The notes beneath the pieces were generated by a model. It ran no database searches, was not told the origin of the DNA, and saw only the letters and a program-made list of their open reading frames with translations. Positions 1 to 5,328 of a DNA stretch of 5,328 nucleotides are shown here, in pieces; position 1 is the first letter of the stretch; each line of letters opens with the position of its first letter. The stretch is taken from the NCBI GenBank assembly GCA_003250275.1, contig QKGW01000481.1, forward strand, positions 1 to 5,328, given 5' to 3'. This DNA is from Alphaproteobacteria bacterium. Its GTDB lineage: Bacteria > Pseudomonadota > Alphaproteobacteria > Rhodospirillales > Rhodospirillaceae. A program made the translations under genes and the position numbers.

Positions 1-1334
1 TCCAGCGCCTTGAGGAAATCGGCCTCGGCGCGCGCCCACTGCCGCGAGCGTTCGAGCGCGATGCCGCGGGTGTAGAACAGCACCCAGTGGCGCGGCTCGA
101 TCGTGCCGATGCGCGCCATCGCGCCATCGTAGGCCCGCACCGCGTCGTCGAAGCGGCTGTCGCCGCGATAGAGGTCGCCGAGCTCGATCAGCGGCTCGGG
201 GCGCGTCGGGAACTGCTGCGCGAGTTCGGAGAGCTGCTTCGCCGCGTCGTCGTGGCGGTCGAGGCGTTCGAGGTTCTTCGCCATCCGCACCTTCACCGAG
301 TAGGCGACGTCGGCGTCCGGCGAAACCCCGGCGTAGGCGGCGTTGGCGCGGGCGTAGTCGTCGTGCCCCTCGAACAGGTCGCCGACGAGCACGCGGGCAA
401 GGTCGAGGTTCGGGTCGGCGTAGAGCGCGAGCTGGGCGAGCGAGAGGGTGATCTCCCACGCCTCGGAATGGGTGAGCGAGGTGCCGATGCTGAGGAACGC
501 CTCGCCGAAGCCCTCCGCCGGGGCGGACACGATCGGGGTCGCCTCGCGGCGGTCGATCAGGCTGCGGGTGAGCGCCTCGGTCATCGGCGCGTCGCCGCGC
601 TCGGCGGCGAAGGCGGCGACCAGCGCGTCGGTGCGGTTCGGCTGGCCGATGCGGTTGAAGAACCGGCCCGCCGCCTGGATCGCGTGGATCGAGCGGCCGC
701 CGTCGCCGTCCAGCGTGCGGTCGTAGGCGGCGCGCGCCTCGTCGTCGCGGCGCGCGTAGTCGAGGATCAGCGCCGAATGGAAGTTGTAGATCGGCAGGAA
801 CGGCTTGCGCGCCGCGAGCGGCTGCAGGCGCTTCAGGCCTTCGTCGACGTCGCCGCGCCCGACCGCCGCCCAGGCGTTGAGGAGCGGCCCGAGCAAGGCG
901 TTGAGGTTGGCGTGCGGGATCGCCTTGACGTGCGCCTCGGCCCCGGCCCAGTCGCCCGCGCGCGCCCGCTCGGTGGCGAGCACGTAGCGGCCGAGCATGT
1001 CCTCGGGGCGGTTCGCGATCACCGCCTTGGCGGTGGCGACGGCGGCGTCGAAGCGGCCATCGGCGGTGGCGTAGATCAGCGTGAGGCGCTGGACGTCGGA
1101 ATTCTGGGGATCGGTTTCGAGGGTGCGCTGAAGGTTCTTCGCCGCGCCGTCGATGTCGTCGCGCAGGCGCGCCGAGTGGGCGGCGAGATAGGCGCCGTAG
1201 CCGCCGCCGGCGCCGAGCGGCGAAACCTCCGCGTCGGCGATCCCCGCCGCGGGCACCGGTTCGCCGGCGCAGCCGCCGAGCACCAGCGCGCATCCGAAGA
1301 TCAGCCCGCGCAACACCGCCGTTCGACGCTCCAT
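1..1334 (-). CDS. Tetratricopeptide-repeat lipoprotein (3' end beyond window)
   Basis: The minus-strand frame from the ATG at 1334-1332 is open through base 1: 444 codons plus two bases, no stop, so the C-terminus is missing. The N-terminus looks like a lipoprotein signal: arginines at 3, 4 and 9, a hydrophobic stretch (about 11-21) and a lipobox L19-G20-G21-C22. Residue 23 is Ala, not Asp, which by the usual sorting rule favours the outer membrane. The rest is alpha-helical with degenerate 34-residue TPR units, for example about 45-110, 115-210, 295-375 and 378-444; the clearest are around 'PLIELGDLYRGDSRFDDAV' (381-399) and the final repeat from 418. TPR arrays bind proteins, so a scaffold role in the envelope is likely, but the partner is unknown. 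A GAGG ribosome-binding site lies 9 nt before the ATG. The gene follows the ETF-QO stop by 19 nt, so co-transcription is likely. A longer protein with more repeats is expected outside the window. The lipoprotein and TPR calls are firm; the exact function is not recognised. Confidence 0.86.
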   Translation of the reverse strand, partial: MERRTAVLRGLIFGCALVLGGCAGEPVPAAGIADAEVSPLGAGGGYGAYLAAHSARLRDDIDGAAKNLQRTLETDPQNSDVQRLTLIYATADGRFDAAVATAKAVIANRPEDMLGRYVLATERARAGDWAGAEAHVKAIPHANLNALLGPLLNAWAAVGRGDVDEGLKRLQPLAARKPFLPIYNFHSALILDYARRDDEARAAYDRTLDGDGGRSIHAIQAAGRFFNRIGQPNRTDALVAAFAAERGDAPMTEALTRSLIDRREATPIVSAPAEGFGEAFLSIGTSLTHSEAWEITLSLAQLALYADPNLDLARVLVGDLFEGHDDYARANAAYAGVSPDADVAYSVKVRMAKNLERLDRHDDAAKQLSELAQQFPTRPEPLIELGDLYRGDSRFDDAVRAYDGAMARIGTIEPRHWVLFYTRGIALERSRQWARAEADFLKAL

Positions 1335-1343
1335 CGGTTTCCG

Positions 1344-1347
1344 CCTC
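1344..1347 (-). promoter_or_regulatory. Ribosome-binding site of the TPR lipoprotein
   Basis: On the minus strand GAGG is followed by 9 nt and then the ATG at 1334. It lies inside the 19-nt gap after the ETF-QO stop codon. It fixes the start that gives a complete lipoprotein signal, and it suggests the gene is translated from the ETF-QO message with its own initiation. Confidence 0.6.
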
Positions 1348-1353
1348 GTCACG

Positions 1354-2994
1354 TTACATATTCGGATAATTGGGGCCGCTGCCGCCCTCGGGAACCGTCC
1401 AGTGGATGTTCTGCAGCGGATCCTTGATGTCGCACGTCTTGCAATGCACGCAGTTGGAGGCGTTGATCTGCAGCCGCGGACCCGCCTCGCCTTCGACGAA
1501 TTCATAGACCCCGACAGGACAGTAATTCGCTTCCGGCCCGCCGTAAACCGCGAGGTTGTGGCTCACCGCCAGGTCGGGATCGCGAAGCCGGAGATGCACG
1601 GGTTGCGCCTCGTCGTGGATGGTGTTGGCGAGATACACCGACGACGCGCGGTCGAAGGTGAGCACGCCGTCGGGCTTGGGGTACGCGATCGGCCGCGCCT
1701 TCGCCGCCGGGGTCAGGCACTTGTGATCGGGGCGGTGCCCCAGGGTCCAGGGCGCGCATCCCCGCAACACATAGGTGTCGAGCGCGGCATATGCCATGCC
1801 CGCCCACAGGCCCCAGTGGAACGCCGGGCGGACGTTGCGCACCGCCTTCAATTCGTCGAGCACCCAGGAATCCTGCATCTTGATCGGGTAGAGCGTCGGC
1901 GTCAGGCCGTGGCCCTCGGGATCGGCGGCGAGCGCCGCGACGGTGGCGTCGGCGGCGAGGATGCCGCTCATCATCGCGGTGTGGGTGCCCTTGATCTTCG
2001 GCACGTTGACGAGACCGGCGCAGTCGCCGATCAGCGCGCCGCCGGGAAAGACCAGCTTCGGGATCGACTGATAGCCGCCCTCGGCGAGGGCGCGTGCGCC
2101 GTAGGCGACGCGCTTGCCGCCTTCGAGCATCGCGCGCACCGCCGGATGGGTCTTGAAGCGCTGGAACTCCTCGAACGGCGAGAGGTGCGGGTTCGCGTAA
2201 TCGAGGCCGACGACGAAACCGACCGCGACCTGATTGTTTTCGCAGTGGTAGAGGAACGAGCCGCCGTAGACGTCGGACGGGAGCGGCCAGCCCACCGTGT
2301 GCATCACGAAGCCCGGCTTGTGGCGCGCCGGGTCGATGTCCCAGAGTTCCTTGATGCCGAGGCCGTAGGTCTGCGGCTGGCGCCCGGCGTCGAGGTCGTA
2401 GCGGCGGATCAGCTCCTGCGCGAGCGAGCCGCGGCAGCCCTCCGCGACCAGGGTGACGCGCGCGCGCAGGCCGACGCCGGGCTGGAAGTTCGGCCCCTCG
2501 CCCCCGTCGGCGAGGCGGCCCATGTCGCCGGTGATCACGCCGATCACCTTGCCGTCCTCGATCCAGGGTTCGGCGGCGGCGAAGCCGGGGAACACGTCCG
2601 CGCCGAGCGCTTCCGCCTGTTCGGCGAGCCAGCGGCAGAGGTTGCCGAGCGAAACCACGTAGTTGCCGGCGTTGTGCATGGTCGGCGGGGTCGGCAGGCG
2701 CAGCGCGGATTTCTCGGTGAGGAAGAGGAAGCGGTCCTCGCCCGCGGGCACGCCGATCGGCGCGCCCTTCTGCTTCCAGTCGGGGATGAGTTCGTCGAGC
2801 GCGCAGGTTTCGATCACCGCGCCGGAGAGGATGTGGGCGCCGATCTCGGACCCCTTCTCGACCACCGCGACCGAGAGTTCCGTGCCCGCCGCCTGCGCCG
2901 CCTGCCGCAAACGGATCGCCGCCGAGAGCCCAGCGGGGCCGCCGCCGACGACCAGCACGTCGAAGTCCATCACCTCGCGTTCCACACCAACCAT
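1354..2994 (-). CDS. Electron transfer flavoprotein-ubiquinone oxidoreductase (ETF-QO, ETFDH orthologue)
   Basis: This 546-residue protein, full length for the family, moves electrons from reduced ETF through FAD and one 4Fe-4S cluster to ubiquinone at the cytoplasmic membrane, joining acyl-CoA and amino-acid dehydrogenases to respiration. The Rossmann FAD motif GGGPAG is at 17-22, with the acidic ribose-binding residue E46 at the end of the second strand. Further family signatures are 'YGLGIKELW' (210-218), 'YGGSFLYH' (243-250), the second FAD segment 'GGALIGDCAGLVN' (318-330) and 'GTHTAMMSG' (336-344). The C-terminal ferredoxin-like part has the four cluster cysteines C492, C515, C518 and C521 and ends in the typical 'GPNYPNM'. 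No motif is broken. The start at 2994 has an AAGGA site 9 nt upstream; the internal Met9 is a less likely start. It heads a leftward unit with the TPR lipoprotein. The partner ETF subunits are not in the window. No signal peptide is seen, as expected for a cytoplasm-facing monotopic membrane protein. Confidence 0.98.
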   Translation of the reverse strand: MVGVEREVMDFDVLVVGGGPAGLSAAIRLRQAAQAAGTELSVAVVEKGSEIGAHILSGAVIETCALDELIPDWKQKGAPIGVPAGEDRFLFLTEKSALRLPTPPTMHNAGNYVVSLGNLCRWLAEQAEALGADVFPGFAAAEPWIEDGKVIGVITGDMGRLADGGEGPNFQPGVGLRARVTLVAEGCRGSLAQELIRRYDLDAGRQPQTYGLGIKELWDIDPARHKPGFVMHTVGWPLPSDVYGGSFLYHCENNQVAVGFVVGLDYANPHLSPFEEFQRFKTHPAVRAMLEGGKRVAYGARALAEGGYQSIPKLVFPGGALIGDCAGLVNVPKIKGTHTAMMSGILAADATVAALAADPEGHGLTPTLYPIKMQDSWVLDELKAVRNVRPAFHWGLWAGMAYAALDTYVLRGCAPWTLGHRPDHKCLTPAAKARPIAYPKPDGVLTFDRASSVYLANTIHDEAQPVHLRLRDPDLAVSHNLAVYGGPEANYCPVGVYEFVEGEAGPRLQINASNCVHCKTCDIKDPLQNIHWTVPEGGSGPNYPNM

Positions 2995-3003
2995 ATCCGC
3001 TCG

Positions 3004-3008
3004 TCCTT
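3004..3008 (-). promoter_or_regulatory. Ribosome-binding site of ETF-QO
   Basis: Minus-strand AAGGA followed by 9 nt and the ATG at 2994. It supports this start over the in-frame Met nine codons in, and it lies in the AT-richer part of the divergent intergenic region. Confidence 0.65.
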
Positions 3009-3021
3009 AGAAATAACCCTG

Positions 3022-3038
3022 CCGCGCCAGCGGCGCGG
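3022..3038 (-). repeat. Perfect 7-bp inverted repeat in the ETF-QO leader
   Basis: CCGCGCC (3022-3028) and GGCGCGG (3032-3038) are exact reverse complements separated by 3 nt, all G/C pairs. Read on the minus strand, it sits between the predicted -10 element (3046-3051) and the ribosome-binding site (3004-3008), so it would form a hairpin at or next to the 5' end of the ETF-QO mRNA. No run of T follows on either strand, so it is not a normal intrinsic terminator. It could protect the transcript end, tune translation or serve as an operator. At this GC content a chance origin is possible. Confidence 0.5.
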
Positions 3039-3045
3039 AACGCAC

Positions 3046-3074
3046 TTTATAACATGGAACCGCCGAGCCGCCAC
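3046..3074 (-). promoter_or_regulatory. Predicted promoter of ETF-QO (extended -10)
   Basis: On the minus strand TG-T-TATAAA (3054 to 3046) matches an extended -10 element, with TATAAA five of six to TATAAT. Seventeen bases upstream is GTGGCG (3074-3069), a weak -35 match (three of six). It stands out as an AT island in very GC-rich DNA. The start of transcription would fall near 3039, giving a leader of about 45 nt that begins with the 7-bp hairpin. It is the only promoter-like element seen for the leftward unit. Confidence 0.5.
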
Positions 3075-3083
3075 GCCGACGTG

Positions 3084-3112
3084 GTGACGCGCCGCCCCAC
3101 ACCTGCTAGCAT
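3084..3112 (+). promoter_or_regulatory. Predicted promoter of the uracil-DNA glycosylase, probably leaderless
   Basis: GTGACG (3084-3089, four of six to TTGACA), a 17-bp spacer and TAGCAT (3107-3112, four of six to TATAAT, preceded by TG at 3104-3105 as in extended -10 elements). Only 7 nt separate the -10 from the ATG at 3120, so transcription would start at or next to the A of the ATG. No Shine-Dalgarno sequence is present, which fits a leaderless mRNA. It stands back to back with the predicted ETF-QO promoter. Confidence 0.45.
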
Positions 3113-3119
3113 CCCGCCC

Positions 3120-3911
3120 ATGACCGACACCCGCCCCGATCCGCTCGACCCGGCAACGCTTCTGCGTTGGTACGTCGCCATGGGCGTGGACCTGGCGGTC
3201 GAAGAAGAGCCGGTCGACCGCACCGTCGCCGCACCGCCGCCGCCCGCCCCGGTTCCGGCGGCAGTCCCAGCCGCGGCGCGCGCGCCGATGCCGCCGCCCG
3301 CTCCCGCCGCCGCGCCCGCGTTCGCCCCCGCGGATTTCGCCGGCGCCGCGACCCTCGACGAGCTGCGCGAGCGCCTCGAAGCCTACGAGGGCTGCGCGCT
3401 CAAGCGCCTGGCGACGCGCACGGTGTTCGGCGACGGCCCGGCGGACGCGCGCCTGATGGTGATCGGCGAAGCGCCGGGCGCCGACGAGGACCGTTCCGGC
3501 GTCCCCTTCGTCGGGCGCGCCGGCAAGCTCCTCGACAAGATGCTCGCCTCGATCGGCTGGCCGCGCGAGACGGTGTTCATCACCAACGTCGTGCCCTGGC
3601 GTCCGCCCGGCAACCGCAACCCGACGCCCGAGGAAGTCACTCTGTGCAAGCCGTTCGTGCTGCGCGCGATCGAACTGATCGCGCCCGACGCGGTGCTGTT
3701 GCTCGGCGGCTCGGCGGCGGGCGCGCTGCTCGACCGCCACGAGGGCATCACCCGCCTGCGCGGCCGCTGGCAGGAGCTTCCCACCGGCGCGGGCGGCATT
3801 CCCGCGCTGCCGACCTTCCACCCCGCCTTCCTGCTCCGCAATCCGCCGAGCAAGGCGCTCGCGTGGCGCGATCTCCTCTCGCTCAAGGCGCGGATCGGCT
3901 CCGCCTCCTGA
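3120..3911 (+). CDS. Uracil-DNA glycosylase, family-4 type, with reduced cysteine set
   Basis: A 263-residue enzyme of the uracil-DNA glycosylase superfamily, expected to remove uracil (deaminated cytosine or misincorporated dUMP) and begin base-excision repair. Family-4 motifs are clear: the uracil-pocket loop 'GEAPGADED' (116-124) followed by 'GVPFVGRAGKLLDKML' (127-142), the segment 'TNVVPWRPPGNRNP' (155-168), and the DNA-intercalating 'HPAFLLRNP' (234-242). An N-terminal helical segment (about 10-34) is joined by an Ala/Pro-rich linker (about 37-72) to the catalytic domain. Only two cysteines exist, C92 and C176, whereas classical family-4 enzymes bind 4Fe-4S with four; the cluster is probably absent or altered. 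A frame extension to an ATG at 3054 would add 22 residues, but 3120 is preferred: it begins the family-like N-terminus and sits right after a -10-like element. It diverges from ETF-QO and precedes the transglycosylase by 74 nt. The superfamily call is firm; cluster status is inference. Confidence 0.93.
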   Translation: MTDTRPDPLDPATLLRWYVAMGVDLAVEEEPVDRTVAAPPPPAPVPAAVPAAARAPMPPPAPAAAPAFAPADFAGAATLDELRERLEAYEGCALKRLATRTVFGDGPADARLMVIGEAPGADEDRSGVPFVGRAGKLLDKMLASIGWPRETVFITNVVPWRPPGNRNPTPEEVTLCKPFVLRAIELIAPDAVLLLGGSAAGALLDRHEGITRLRGRWQELPTGAGGIPALPTFHPAFLLRNPPSKALAWRDLLSLKARIGSAS

Positions 3912-3971
3912 CTTGCTTCCGTCATCTCCGCGGACTACTGTTCTCCCCGCACGACGCACCGCTTCACCGTC

Positions 3972-3978
3972 AGGGGGG
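3972..3978 (+). promoter_or_regulatory. Ribosome-binding site of the lytic transglycosylase
   Basis: AGGGGGG ends 7 nt before the GTG at 3986. It decides the start, because no in-frame ATG lies nearby, and the GTG start yields a complete signal peptide. Confidence 0.6.
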
Positions 3979-3985
3979 TCTTGAC

Positions 3986-5328
3986 GTGGAAATCCTGCGC
4001 CTGCGGCGTTTTGCGCGGATTTTCGCGTTTGCGGCGCTGGTCACGCCGATCGCGGAACCCGCGACCGCCGCTGAATCCATCGGTCTCCCGGCCGCGCCGA
4101 CGCGCGCCGAAAGTCCTTTGCGCGCCGCCTTCGACGGCGGCCTCGATCCCGACGACGCCGCGATCTATCGCCGCGTCTTCGCGCTCGCGCGCGAAGGGGC
4201 GTGGGGCACCGCCGACACCCTGATGAGCCAGATCTCCGACGACCTCCTGCGCGGCACCCTGCTCGCCGAACGCTGCCTCGCGCCCGGCCGGGTGTGCAGC
4301 GGCGAGGAGGCGCGCCAGTGGCTCGCCGACTACCCCGACCACCCGCAGGCCGAAGTCATCCACACCCTCGCCAAGCGCCGCAGCGGCCGCGGCGCGTCGG
4401 TGCCCGCACCCGAGGACCTCGACGTCCTGCGCGGCCGCGGCGGCATCGACGGCAGCGCGCTGTGGCTGCGCGGCCTCGACGTCTCGCACCTGTCGAAAAA
4501 GCACGCCGCCGAGGCCAACGCGCTCGCCGCGCGCTTCCGCCGCGCGCTCTCCAACGGCGCGACGCTGACCGCCAAGCGCCTGCTCACCGACACCGACCTG
4601 CCCAAGCTCCTCGCCGCCGCCGACCACGACCGCTTCAAGGGCGCGCTCGGCTTCTCCTACTTCCTCGACGGGCGCGACGACTTCGCCCGCGAGTGGGCGG
4701 AACCGGCGGCGAAACGCGCCGGCGGCCGCGCCCCCCAGGCGGCGTGGGCGGCGGGCCTCGCCAACTGGCGGCAGCACCGCTTCGCCGAGGCGGAAACCTA
4801 CTTCGGCATCGTCGCCACCGCGCACGCCGCCGATCCCTGGACCCAGGCGGCGGGGGCCTACTGGGCGGCGCGCGCGGCGCTGCACGCGCGCCAGCCGCAA
4901 AAGGTCAACGGCTGGCTGACGATCGCCGCCGACCACTCGCGCACCTTCTACGGCCTGATCGCGCGGCGCGCTCTCGGCCTGCCGATCGGCTTCGGCTGGG
5001 ACGTCGAATCGCTCTCGCGCGACGACCGCGAAACCCTCGCGCAGTACCCCGGCGGGCGGCGCGCGATGGCGCTTCTGCAGATCGGCGAGGCGGACGCGGC
5101 GGAGGCCGAACTGCGCCAGCTCTTCCCCAACGTCGACCCGACCACCCAGCAGGCGATCGTCGCGGTCGCCGACGCGGGCGGGCTCGCCGGACTGTCGATC
5201 CGCCTGTGCGCCGAGATGCAGCGCCGCGAGGGAGTGAGCTACGACAACGCCCGCTACCCGGTGCCGGCGTGGCAGCCCAACGACGGCTGGAAGATCGACC
5301 GCGCCCTGGTCTACGCCTTCACCCGCCA
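3986..5328 (+). CDS. slt: Slt70-type lytic transglycosylase, N-terminal part (3' end beyond window)
   Basis: The frame is open from the GTG at 3986 to the window end: 447 codons plus two bases. The enzyme class cleaves the MurNAc-GlcNAc bond of peptidoglycan in the periplasm, forming 1,6-anhydro ends, and acts in wall turnover. A Sec signal peptide is visible: arginines at 5, 7, 8 and 11, a hydrophobic core about 12-23, and an AxA site with cleavage after residue 28 or 29. The mature part is the helical superhelix of Slt proteins; typical pieces are 'AIYRRVFALAREGAW' (59-73), 'AAGAYWAARAAL' (288-299) and 'FYGLIARRALGLP' (321-333), then the linker 'YPVPAWQP' (424-431) and 'IDRALVYAFTR' (437-447). 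In this family the next residues are normally Gln-Glu-Ser, with the catalytic Glu, so the window ends one or two residues short of the active site and catalysis cannot be confirmed. An AGGGGGG site supports the GTG start. It may be read through from the glycosylase or have its own weak promoter in the 74-nt gap. Confidence 0.9.
   Translation, partial: MEILRLRRFARIFAFAALVTPIAEPATAAESIGLPAAPTRAESPLRAAFDGGLDPDDAAIYRRVFALAREGAWGTADTLMSQISDDLLRGTLLAERCLAPGRVCSGEEARQWLADYPDHPQAEVIHTLAKRRSGRGASVPAPEDLDVLRGRGGIDGSALWLRGLDVSHLSKKHAAEANALAARFRRALSNGATLTAKRLLTDTDLPKLLAAADHDRFKGALGFSYFLDGRDDFAREWAEPAAKRAGGRAPQAAWAAGLANWRQHRFAEAETYFGIVATAHAADPWTQAAGAYWAARAALHARQPQKVNGWLTIAADHSRTFYGLIARRALGLPIGFGWDVESLSRDDRETLAQYPGGRRAMALLQIGEADAAEAELRQLFPNVDPTTQQAIVAVADAGGLAGLSIRLCAEMQRREGVSYDNARYPVPAWQPNDGWKIDRALVYAFTR

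Noticed and set aside
87..1427. 446-residue plus-strand open frame opposite the TPR lipoprotein
   Set aside because: It is Arg/Val/Gly/Ala-rich low-complexity sequence with no recognisable domain, and it lies antisense to a gene with a signal peptide, lipobox, ribosome-binding site and TPR units. Long antisense frames are expected at this GC content.
1402..3087. 561-residue plus-strand open frame opposite ETF-QO
   Set aside because: It is antisense to an unmistakable, complete ETF-QO, has Arg/Ala/Val-rich composition and no domain, and also overlaps the divergent promoter region.
3054..3119. Upstream ATG giving a 22-residue extension of the glycosylase
   Set aside because: The added residues look like intergenic translation, no ribosome-binding site precedes 3054, and the ATG overlaps the AT island that looks like a -10 element. 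The 3120 start fits the promoter and the family N-terminus.
3664..3684. Perfect 8-bp inverted repeat with a 5-nt loop inside the glycosylase gene
   Set aside because: GCGCGATC and GATCGCGC match exactly, but the codons for Arg-Ala-Ile-Glu-Leu-Ile-Ala explain it, and there is no T run or other context suggesting a terminator or a site.
3913..3941. Possible separate promoter for the transglycosylase (TTGCTT-N17-TACTGT)
   Set aside because: Each hexamer matches the consensus at only three of six positions, no better than chance in this region. The nearby palindrome TCCGCGGA (3927-3934) is too short to call as an operator or terminator.
2970..3959. 329-residue minus-strand open frame opposite the uracil-DNA glycosylase
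   Set aside because: It is very Arg/Gly-rich, spans the intergenic region and the start of ETF-QO, and is a shadow of the glycosylase frame, whose motifs are clear.
3935..4936. 333-residue minus-strand open frame opposite the lytic transglycosylase
   Set aside because: Its composition is typical of an antisense shadow in GC-rich DNA. The plus strand encodes a signal peptide and Slt-family segments in a frame open to the window end.

Overview
The window is GC-rich (visibly about 70 % G+C, with G or C dominating third codon positions) and reads like a chromosomal housekeeping stretch of an alphaproteobacterium. The protein styles, namely the ETF-ubiquinone oxidoreductase, the long-N-terminus family-4-type uracil-DNA glycosylase and the Slt-like transglycosylase, suggest the Rhodospirillales or a neighbouring order. 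That placement is inference from memory of the families, not a search result. I see no transposase, integrase, phage gene, CRISPR array, tRNA or rRNA.

Layout: two divergent transcription units fire from one 125-bp intergenic region (2995-3119). Leftward (minus strand) lie a complete ETF-ubiquinone oxidoreductase (2994 down to 1354) and, 19 nt after its stop, a tetratricopeptide-repeat lipoprotein (1334 down to base 1) that leaves the window without a stop. The TPR gene covers about a quarter of the window. Rightward (plus strand) lie a uracil-DNA glycosylase (3120-3911) and, 74 nt further on, an Slt70-type lytic transglycosylase (start 3986) that leaves the window just before its catalytic domain. 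There is no gene-free stretch above 300 bases; only three short gaps exist (1335-1353, 2995-3119, 3912-3985).

Functions: ETF-QO passes electrons from electron-transfer flavoprotein (fatty-acid and amino-acid oxidation) to ubiquinone at the cytoplasmic membrane. The TPR lipoprotein is probably an outer-membrane-anchored scaffold and may be co-transcribed with ETF-QO. The glycosylase removes uracil from DNA to start base-excision repair. The transglycosylase cleaves peptidoglycan in the periplasm. No single pathway joins the four.

The points most worth a second look are the glycosylase and its promoter. The protein keeps the family-4 active-site motifs but has only two cysteines, too few for the usual four-cysteine iron-sulfur site. 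Its start codon sits 7 nt after a -10-like element with no ribosome-binding site, which suggests a leaderless mRNA. The ETF-QO leader also carries a perfect 7-bp hairpin at its predicted 5' end. I found no convincing evidence of a wholly new biological system here.
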